From an uncultured Bacillota bacterium (GTDB lineage: Bacteria > Bacillota_I > Bacilli_A > Erysipelotrichales > Coprobacillaceae): a stretch of DNA of 64,000 nt. Positions 58,183 through 64,000 of this stretch are shown here, in pieces (position 1 is the stretch's first letter; each line of letters begins with the position of its first letter). Under the pieces are notes generated by a model. The model saw only the letters and a list, made by a program, of their open reading frames with translations, was not told where the DNA came from and did not search any database. A program made the translations under genes and the position numbers. Location of the stretch: positions 28,517-92,516 of the forward strand of contig CASETM010000056.1 of the NCBI GenBank assembly GCA_949290865.1, in the 5' to 3' direction.

Positions 58183-59976
58183 ATGGAAAGAATTCAAGTC
58201 TTGGTATGTGCTGGTACTGGTTGTACAATTGGCAATTCTGGTGAACTGATCGATGCTTTTGAAGCAGAAATAAAATCATTAGGATTACAGGATGAAGTTA
58301 GTGTTTTACGTACTGGATGTTTAGGTCTATGCGGTGTTGGTCCTAATGTTTCGATTTATCCAGATAATATCATTTATAAATCAGTAAAAGTTGAAGATGT
58401 CAAAGAAATTGTTATGGAACATTTCTATAAGGGACGTCCTGTTCAACATCTGATGCTGAATGAATCTGATCAAGATACCAATGAAATTCATGATATCAAT
58501 CATACAAACTTTTATAAAAAACAAAAACGTATCGCATTACATAACTGTGGTGTGATCGATCCAGAAAATATTCAGGAATATATCGCTAAAGATGGTTATT
58601 TTGCTTTAGGAAAAGCTTTAACCGAAATGTCTCCTCAGGAAGTTGTTGATGTTATCAAAGCAAGTGGCTTAAGAGGCCGTGGTGGGGGCGGTTTCCCTAC
58701 TGGTCTAAAATGGCAGTTTGCCTTGAATGAACCTGGCAATGAAAAATATGTTATCTGTAATGCCGATGAAGGAGATCCTGGTGCCTTCATGGACCGTTCT
58801 ATTCTGGAAGGAAATCCTCACAGCGTTATTGAAGCTATGGAAATTGCCGCTTATGCTATTGGTGCAAACTACGGTTATATTTATATTCGTGCCGAATATC
58901 CTATTGCAGTTGAACGTTTAAAACATGCTATTTCTCAAGCAAAAGAGTTAGGATTATTAGGTGACCATATCTTCGGTACTGATTTCTGTTTTGATCTGGA
59001 AATCCGTTTAGGAGCAGGTGCCTTTGTCTGTGGTGAAGAAACAGCCCTGATCCAGTCAATCGAAGGTGAAAGAGGAATGCCGCATCCTAAGCCACCATTC
59101 CCTGCCAACAAAGGTGTCTGGGGAAAACCAACGATCATTAACAATGTTGAAACTTATGCCAATATTGCCCAGATTATCATGCATGGTGCTGACTGGTTTA
59201 AATCTATTGGTACAGAATCATCACCTGGTACAAAGGTCTTCGCCTTAGGTGGAAAGATTACCAATACCGGGCTGGTCGAAGTCCCAATGGGAACGACCTT
59301 GCGTGAAGTCATCTATGAAATCGGTGGTGGCTGTCCAAACCGTAAACGATTCAAAGCGGTTCAGACTGGTGGACCATCTGGAGGATGTTTAACAGAACAG
59401 CAGCTGGATACACCTATCGGTTTTGATGAACTGGTCAAACTGGGATCAATGATGGGTTCTGGAGGAATGATCGTTCTTGATGAAGATAACTGTATGGTCG
59501 ATGTTGCCCGTTTCTATATGGATTTCATCGTTGATGAATCATGTGGAAAATGTTCACCTTGCCGTATTGGAACCAAACGTATGCTGGAACTGCTGCAGAT
59601 GATCTGCAATGGTGAAGGTACGCTCGATACACTCGATGAACTGGAAATGCTGGCTCATACTATTAAAGATACAGCTTTATGCGGTTTAGGACAAAGTGCT
59701 CCTAATCCAGTATTATCAACTTTATCACAGTTTAGAGATGAATATATTGCTCACGTTGTTGATAAAAAATGTCCTGCCGGTGTCTGTAAAGCATTACTGT
59801 CTTATGAAATCGATGCCGACAAATGTCGTAAATGTGGACTTTGTGCAAAACAATGTCCTGCCAATGCCATTTCTGGTCAGCTTGGTAAAGTCCCTTATTT
59901 CATTGACCAGGATAAATGTATCAAATGTGGTAACTGTATGAGTGCCTGTCACTTTAATGTTATTACCAGAAAGTAG
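58183..59976 (+). CDS. NuoF-like FMN/NAD(P)H subunit of hydrogenase (HndC-type)
   Basis: The 597-residue protein has an N-terminal [2Fe-2S] thioredoxin-like domain (CAGTGCTIGNS, RTGCLGLCGVG). Its NAD/FMN-binding core has RGRGGGGFPTGLKWQ and YVICNADEGDPGAFMDR. A [4Fe-4S] site follows in DESCGKCSPCRIGTKRM, then a C-terminal 2[4Fe-4S] ferredoxin (CRKCGLCAKQCPANAI, CIKCGNCMSACHFNV). It is the NAD(P)H-oxidising or bifurcating electron entry. Confidence 0.92.
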   Translation: MERIQVLVCAGTGCTIGNSGELIDAFEAEIKSLGLQDEVSVLRTGCLGLCGVGPNVSIYPDNIIYKSVKVEDVKEIVMEHFYKGRPVQHLMLNESDQDTNEIHDINHTNFYKKQKRIALHNCGVIDPENIQEYIAKDGYFALGKALTEMSPQEVVDVIKASGLRGRGGGGFPTGLKWQFALNEPGNEKYVICNADEGDPGAFMDRSILEGNPHSVIEAMEIAAYAIGANYGYIYIRAEYPIAVERLKHAISQAKELGLLGDHIFGTDFCFDLEIRLGAGAFVCGEETALIQSIEGERGMPHPKPPFPANKGVWGKPTIINNVETYANIAQIIMHGADWFKSIGTESSPGTKVFALGGKITNTGLVEVPMGTTLREVIYEIGGGCPNRKRFKAVQTGGPSGGCLTEQQLDTPIGFDELVKLGSMMGSGGMIVLDEDNCMVDVARFYMDFIVDESCGKCSPCRIGTKRMLELLQMICNGEGTLDTLDELEMLAHTIKDTALCGLGQSAPNPVLSTLSQFRDEYIAHVVDKKCPAGVCKALLSYEIDADKCRKCGLCAKQCPANAISGQLGKVPYFIDQDKCIKCGNCMSACHFNVITRK

Positions 59977-59988
59977 GAGGAAAGAAAT

Positions 59989-61740
59989 ATGTCAAAAATC
60001 AATATGACGATCAACAATCGTAAAGTAGAAGCGTATGAAGGACAGACAATCTTGGAAGTCGCAAAAAACAATGGCATTCATATTCCTACTTTGTGTTACT
60101 TAAAAGATTACACTGGTACAGGGGCTTGCCGCGTATGTCAGGTCGAAGTAGAAGGTGCCAAGACACTGTGTGCAGCATGTGTCTATCCCGTAAGAGAAGG
60201 TCTTGTCGTGAAAACAAACAGCAAACGTGCTTTAGATGCCAGAAGACGCGTCATAGAACTGATCGTTTCTAACCATTCTAAAGACTGTCTGTCTTGTATT
60301 CGTAATACCAACTGCGAACTGCAGAGATTATGTCAGGAATTAGGTGTTCGTGAGGATGCTTTTGAAGGTGAAAAAACGCCACCAACATTTGATATCGTTT
60401 CCCCTGGTATCGTCAGAAACACATCAAAATGTATCCTATGTGGACGCTGTATTGCTGCCTGTAAAAAACATCAGGGCTTAGGTATCCTGGGATATATGAA
60501 CAGAGGTTTCAAAACAAAAGTGGGACCTGTTTATGATAAATCACTTGCTGAAGTTAACTGTATGCAATGCGGCCAATGTATCAATGTCTGCCCTGTTGGT
60601 GCATTACATGAAAAAGAAGAAGTTCATGATGTCATTGATGCTTTAAATGATCCAAACAAATATGTTGTAGTTCAAACGGCACCTGCTGTTCGAGCAGCTT
60701 TAGGTGAAGAATTTGGTATGCCAATTGGAACCCGTGTCACTGGAAAAATGGTTCATGCCTTAAAACTTGTTGGATTTGATAAAGTCTATGATACCAACTT
60801 TGGTGCGGATCTGACGATCATGGAAGAAGGTTATGAATTCCTGGACAGACTGACACATGAAGGGGTATTACCAATGATTACATCATGTTCACCAGGATGG
60901 GTCAATTATGTTGAACATGAATATCCAGAAATTCTGGATCATCTATCAACCTGTAAATCACCACATATGATGCTGGGAGCCATGATTAAATCATATTTTG
61001 CGAAAATCAATAACCTTGATCCAAAAAATATTTATGTTGTATCAATCATGCCTTGCACTGCCAAGAAAGGCGAAAAAATCAGACCTGAAAACAAAGTTGA
61101 TCAGATGCAGGATGTCGATGCTGTTTTAACAACCAGAGAACTGGCAAAACTGATCAAAATGTTTGGTATAAACTTCAAAGATCTGAAAGATGAAGATTTC
61201 GATCAGGATCTCTTTGGAGAATATACCGGTGCCGGAGTTATCTTTGGTGCTTCTGGAGGGGTTATGGAGGCAGCCTTAAGAACAGTTGTTGATGTTGTCA
61301 CTGGTGAAGATCTCAACCAGATCGAATATCATCAGGTTCGTGGTGAAATGGGACTGAAAGAAGCTTCGCTAAAAGTTGGTGATCTGACAGTCAATGTCGC
61401 TGTTGCTCATTCAATGACCATGGCCAAACCATTATTGGATGATATCAAAAACGGGACATCAAAATATCATTTTATCGAAATCATGGGATGCCCTGGTGGA
61501 TGTGTCAACGGTGGAGGACAGCCATATGTTAATGCTCTGACACGTAACAGTGGTTTTGATTACAAAACAGCGCGTGCGAAAGCTCTTTATGATGAAGATA
61601 TTCATCTGCCTGTCAGAAAATCACATAAGAATTCTCAGATCCAGAAACTCTACAAAGATTTCCTGGAAAAACCAAACAGTGAAAAAGCACATCATCTACT
61701 GCATACAAAATATACGAAAAAAGATAAATATCAGTTTTAA
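59989..61740 (+). CDS. hydA: [FeFe] hydrogenase catalytic subunit
   Basis: The 583-residue protein has an N-terminal [2Fe-2S] site (C36, C47, C50, C64), a His-ligated [4Fe-4S] site (H96, C100, C103, C109) and two four-Cys clusters (C148-C158, C191-C201). H-cluster motifs are TSCSPGWVNYVE (around C300), MPCTAKKGE (C356) and MGCPGGCVNGGGQP (C501, C505). The first motif is TSCSPGW rather than TSCCPGW. It produces or consumes H2 with electrons from the NuoF-like subunit. It ends with the small-subunit-like C-terminal helices. Confidence 0.93.
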   Translation: MSKINMTINNRKVEAYEGQTILEVAKNNGIHIPTLCYLKDYTGTGACRVCQVEVEGAKTLCAACVYPVREGLVVKTNSKRALDARRRVIELIVSNHSKDCLSCIRNTNCELQRLCQELGVREDAFEGEKTPPTFDIVSPGIVRNTSKCILCGRCIAACKKHQGLGILGYMNRGFKTKVGPVYDKSLAEVNCMQCGQCINVCPVGALHEKEEVHDVIDALNDPNKYVVVQTAPAVRAALGEEFGMPIGTRVTGKMVHALKLVGFDKVYDTNFGADLTIMEEGYEFLDRLTHEGVLPMITSCSPGWVNYVEHEYPEILDHLSTCKSPHMMLGAMIKSYFAKINNLDPKNIYVVSIMPCTAKKGEKIRPENKVDQMQDVDAVLTTRELAKLIKMFGINFKDLKDEDFDQDLFGEYTGAGVIFGASGGVMEAALRTVVDVVTGEDLNQIEYHQVRGEMGLKEASLKVGDLTVNVAVAHSMTMAKPLLDDIKNGTSKYHFIEIMGCPGGCVNGGGQPYVNALTRNSGFDYKTARAKALYDEDIHLPVRKSHKNSQIQKLYKDFLEKPNSEKAHHLLHTKYTKKDKYQF

Positions 61741-61842
61741 TCATATCACTTCATCGACTTCTCTTTGAATCAATGGAGTCAACCATTAATATTTAAACAT
61801 ACTCTGACATCTTTAGTTATCTAAGATGAAAGCGTGAAAATG

Positions 61843-61873
61843 ATCGGTCACGTTTTCAGCGTGACCGATTTTA
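61843..61873 (+). terminator. Hairpin between hydA and the TM1266-like gene
   Basis: ATCGGTCACG-ttttcag-CGTGACCGAT is a 10-bp perfect stem followed by TTTTATTG. An overlapping alternative pairing (TGAAAA at 61836 with TTTTCA in the loop) would disrupt it, so attenuation is possible. It lies 13 bp before the ATG at 61887. Confidence 0.6.
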
Positions 61874-61886
61874 TTGAGGAGGAAAA

Positions 61887-62132
61887 ATGGAAACAAAAAT
61901 TGCAATTATTGGAATCATCATCGAAGATCTCGAATCAGTCAATGCCTTAAATAGCCTGTTACACAGTTATGGTGAATACATCATTGGCCGTATGGGTATT
62001 CCTTATCGTCAAAAACAGGTGAACATCATATCCATTGCAATCGATGCACCACAGGATACGATCAATGCTCTTTCAGGAAAAATCGGTCGTTTAAAAGGCA
62101 TCAGTTCAAAAACAATATATTCAAATCGTTAG
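61887..62132 (+). CDS. Iron-only hydrogenase system regulator (TM1266 family)
   Basis: The 81-residue ACT-like protein has KIAIIGIIIEDLESVNALNS, YIIGRMGIPYRQKQVNIIS and DTINALSGKIGRLKGISSKT. The TM1266 family is regularly found beside HydA genes and is thought to regulate them by ligand binding. It has an AGGAGG site. Confidence 0.82.
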   Translation: METKIAIIGIIIEDLESVNALNSLLHSYGEYIIGRMGIPYRQKQVNIISIAIDAPQDTINALSGKIGRLKGISSKTIYSNR

Positions 62133-62142
62133 GAGACATATT

Positions 62143-63024
62143 ATGAAAAAGATTTTAAGTTTATTTTTAAGTTTATTAATGATCGTATCAATAACAGGAT
62201 GTACATCAGCAAAAAAAGATGATACGATCAAAATTATCTGTCCTACTGGGGCACCTGGTTTAGCCCTTGTCAGCGTCTATGAAGAAGTCACCAAAGAAGG
62301 AAAAATCGACTTTGTTGATGGCAGCGATCAGCTGGTGGCAGAACTGTCAAAAGAAAACAGTGAATATAATATCATCATCGCTCCAATCAATGTTGGTGCC
62401 AAACTTTTGGCAGCCAATCAGACAGATTACAAAATGGCTGGTGTCTTAACCTGGGGAAATCTTTATCTGGTAGGAACCAGTGAAGATGCTTTACAGGAAA
62501 CTGGAGAAATCGCCTTATTTGGTCAGGGAGCCGTACCTGGTATGATCTACGATCAGGTAAACATTGATACGACTTTAACTCCTCAATACTATAACAGTGC
62601 GACACTGGTACAGCAGCAGCTGCTTTCTTCAAATGCCCATGTCGGTATGCTGGCTGAACCATTAGCTACGGCCACGATTGCCAAGGCCAAAGAAAACGGT
62701 TTAACACTTTCAATTATTAAAGATATGCAGAAAGAGTATGGAAAAGACGGATACCCACAGGCAACCGTATTCGTTAAAGAAGGAACAAACTGTGATCAGC
62801 TGTTAGAAAAAATCGATGATTTTACCAATGGTGACTATGCTAATCTGGATAAGTATCTCGAAGAAATCGGTACAGATACATTAGGTCTGCCAGCTGCTGC
62901 CATTGTTGAAAAAACAATCGAAAGACAGAATCTGCATTATACTGCTATTGAAGACTGTCAGCAGCAGGTCACTGACTTTTTAGAACTGTATCAGATTAAA
63001 TTTAATGAAAATATGATGAGATAA
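62143..63024 (+). CDS. ABC transporter substrate-binding lipoprotein
   Basis: The 293-residue protein has a signal peptide with lipobox ITGC (C20). The body is of the NMT1/SsuA-like type (KIICPTGAPGLALVSVYEEV, PGMIYDQVNIDTTLTPQYYN, HVGMLAEPLATATIAKAKE). It binds a small ligand outside the cell and delivers it to the permease at 63024. The ligand could be a sulfonate, pyrimidine or aromatic compound. Linkage to the hydrogenase operon is common in Firmicutes, meaning not known. Confidence 0.8.
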   Translation: MKKILSLFLSLLMIVSITGCTSAKKDDTIKIICPTGAPGLALVSVYEEVTKEGKIDFVDGSDQLVAELSKENSEYNIIIAPINVGAKLLAANQTDYKMAGVLTWGNLYLVGTSEDALQETGEIALFGQGAVPGMIYDQVNIDTTLTPQYYNSATLVQQQLLSSNAHVGMLAEPLATATIAKAKENGLTLSIIKDMQKEYGKDGYPQATVFVKEGTNCDQLLEKIDDFTNGDYANLDKYLEEIGTDTLGLPAAAIVEKTIERQNLHYTAIEDCQQQVTDFLELYQIKFNENMMR

Positions 63025-63740
63025 TGAAAAAATTTTTTCCTTTTTTTATTCTGCTGATGATCTGGCAGTGTCTGGCAATGATCATCAACAAGACCATCAT
63101 CATCCCCTATCCTGTTGACGTCTTGAAAATGATGATCCAATATGCTCAGGAACCATCTTTCTATCTGTCGATGGGGCATACCTTGCTAAGAATCATTTTA
63201 GGGCTGATGATCAGCAGTCTCATTGGTCTTGGTCTGGCATTCATGTCCTATGATCATCGCAATATAGAAGCTTTTTTATCTCCTGTGGTGGCCTTTTTTC
63301 AGAGCATCCCGCAGATTTCCTATATTATCATTCTGCTGGTCTGGTTTAACAGCAGAACCGCATTGATGATCATTATCGTCTTGATGCTATTTCCTATCTT
63401 TTATGCCAACTGTCTAAACGGTCTTAAAGGTATTGATCAGGATCTCAAGGATGTCATTATTCTTTATCATCATACACCTTTATTTAATATCATCAAGGTG
63501 TATCTGCCTTTGATCAGACACCATATCAATGCAGCTATCGACAGCTGTATTCCTTTGAGCATCAAAGTTGGTGTCATGTCAGAAATATTTGTTTCATCAG
63601 CCTATGGTATTGGTAAAGAACTTTATCTTGCCCGTATCAATATTGATACAACGGCTATCTTTGCTTTAACATTTTACATGGTCATTATCATTGAGATTCT
63701 TTTATCCGTTTTTCATTTTTATCAGAGAATAAGAAAATAA
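63024..63740 (+). CDS. ABC transporter permease (SsuC/TauC-like)
   Basis: The 238-residue protein has about six transmembrane helices (FFPFFILLMIWQCLAMIINK, LISSLIGLGLAFMS, LMIIIVLMLFPIFYANCL). The EAA-type loop lies around DQDLKDVIILYHHTPLFNII followed by KVYLPLIRHHINAAIDSCIP. It begins at the lipoprotein's last base overlap. The expected ATPase gene does not follow. Confidence 0.82.
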   Translation: MKKFFPFFILLMIWQCLAMIINKTIIIPYPVDVLKMMIQYAQEPSFYLSMGHTLLRIILGLMISSLIGLGLAFMSYDHRNIEAFLSPVVAFFQSIPQISYIIILLVWFNSRTALMIIIVLMLFPIFYANCLNGLKGIDQDLKDVIILYHHTPLFNIIKVYLPLIRHHINAAIDSCIPLSIKVGVMSEIFVSSAYGIGKELYLARINIDTTAIFALTFYMVIIIEILLSVFHFYQRIRK

Positions 63741-63783
63741 ACAGGGTTACCCCCAATGTCATTAAGTTAAGACATTAACGCCT

Positions 63784-63822
63784 AAAAGTCTCTTCAGATA
63801 ACATACTGAGAGACTTTTTTAT
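63784..63822 (+). terminator. Intrinsic terminator after the permease gene
   Basis: AAAAGTCTCT-(T)-CAG and CTG-AGAGACTTTT form a 13-bp stem with one bulge and an 8-base loop, ending TTTTTTATTTTTT. It closes the hydrogenase/ABC transcript if read-through reaches it. Confidence 0.65.
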
Positions 63823-63862
63823 TTTTTATCTATTTTCTATTGACAAAGCTTTGAAATCATGA

Positions 63863-63903
63863 GGCTATTAATGAATTCTTATCATTCATTAATAGCCCTT
63901 TTT
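63863..63903. terminator. 13-bp perfect hairpin before the last frame
   Basis: GGCTATTAATGAA, a 9-base loop and TTCATTAATAGCC, followed by CTTTTTTAG. It lies 40 bp before the next start codon and may insulate a mobile gene from upstream transcription. Confidence 0.6.
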
Positions 63904-63936
63904 AGTAGATGGTTTATTTTTTAGGAGGTACTTAAC

Positions 63937-64000
63937 ATGTTGAATCATTCAAAATCTAACATCTACTATTCACCTGGTAAAATCAAAAAGAATCTAAACA
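63937..64000 (+). CDS. Start of a gene running off the window (possible transposase)
   Basis: ATG 63937 has a strong AGGAGG. The visible start MLNHSKSNIYYSPGKIKKNL is similar to N-termini of IS4-type transposases of Firmicutes as I remember them. The hairpin-flanked leader and the loss of the expected ABC ATPase at this point would agree with an insertion. Only 21 codons are visible, so the call is weak. Confidence 0.4.
   Translation, partial: MLNHSKSNIYYSPGKIKKNLN

Noticed and set aside
1..64000. tRNA gene at the prophage attachment site
   Set aside because: No cloverleaf or TTCGA-type T-loop was seen near 32365-32700 or elsewhere in the window.

Overview
The window looks like a low-GC Gram-positive gut anaerobe, probably an Erysipelotrichia-type Bacillota. 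This is judged from strong AGGAGG ribosome sites, AT-rich codon use, a Firmicutes-type siphophage and an [FeFe] hydrogenase operon; there is no rRNA gene to settle it. No tRNA, rRNA or CRISPR array was seen.

Positions 1 to about 32,550 are the right part of a prophage whose tail, lysis and left end lie outside the window. Lytic genes are on the minus strand and read right to left: Cro-like repressor, Bro-N antirepressor, small DNA-binding proteins, adenine methylase, YqaJ exonuclease, DUF1351, Bet/RecT annealing protein, a short replication protein beside iteron-like repeats, G39P-like helicase loader, RuvC-like nuclease, SSB, RusA, a ubiquitin-like E1/E2/Ubl set, MazG, late regulator, a three-gene cargo cassette, terminase, portal, retropepsin-like protease, scaffold, capsid and an ADP-ribosyltransferase-bearing minor capsid protein. 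The plus-strand lysogeny block holds a CI/LexA-type repressor, a lipoprotein, a DUF4393 protein and a tyrosine integrase.

From about 32,560 to 34,260 lies a decayed second copy of the head genes found at 1-1,640, then an IS200-type transposase fragment. The intact prophage therefore appears to sit in or against a dead relative.

From 34,573 the sequence is ordinary chromosome: ParB-like protein, murE, lipid kinase, yaaA, a TIM-barrel protein, an ABC-F ATPase, a DUF5685/DnaJ/Hsp70 cluster, a DUF2238 membrane protein, an MBL hydrolase, EFR1 ferredoxin, esterase, HAD phosphatase, DUF2812 protein, C39-like peptidase, and a two-component system. At 53,842-61,740 is a ten-gene hydrogenase operon (NuoE-, NuoF-, HydA-type subunits with DRTGG, PHP and anti-sigma-like ATPase genes). 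It is followed by a TM1266-type regulator and an ABC transporter substrate-binding protein and permease. No ATPase gene follows; a terminator and a probable mobile element come next.

The two most interesting systems are in the prophage. One is a ubiquitin-like conjugation set (15,294-17,728) embedded between SSB/RusA and MazG. The other is a partner-switch-like cassette (10,968-12,826) with its own promoter: a STAS-like/GHKL ATPase, a DUF4325 STAS-like protein and a membrane coiled-coil protein.
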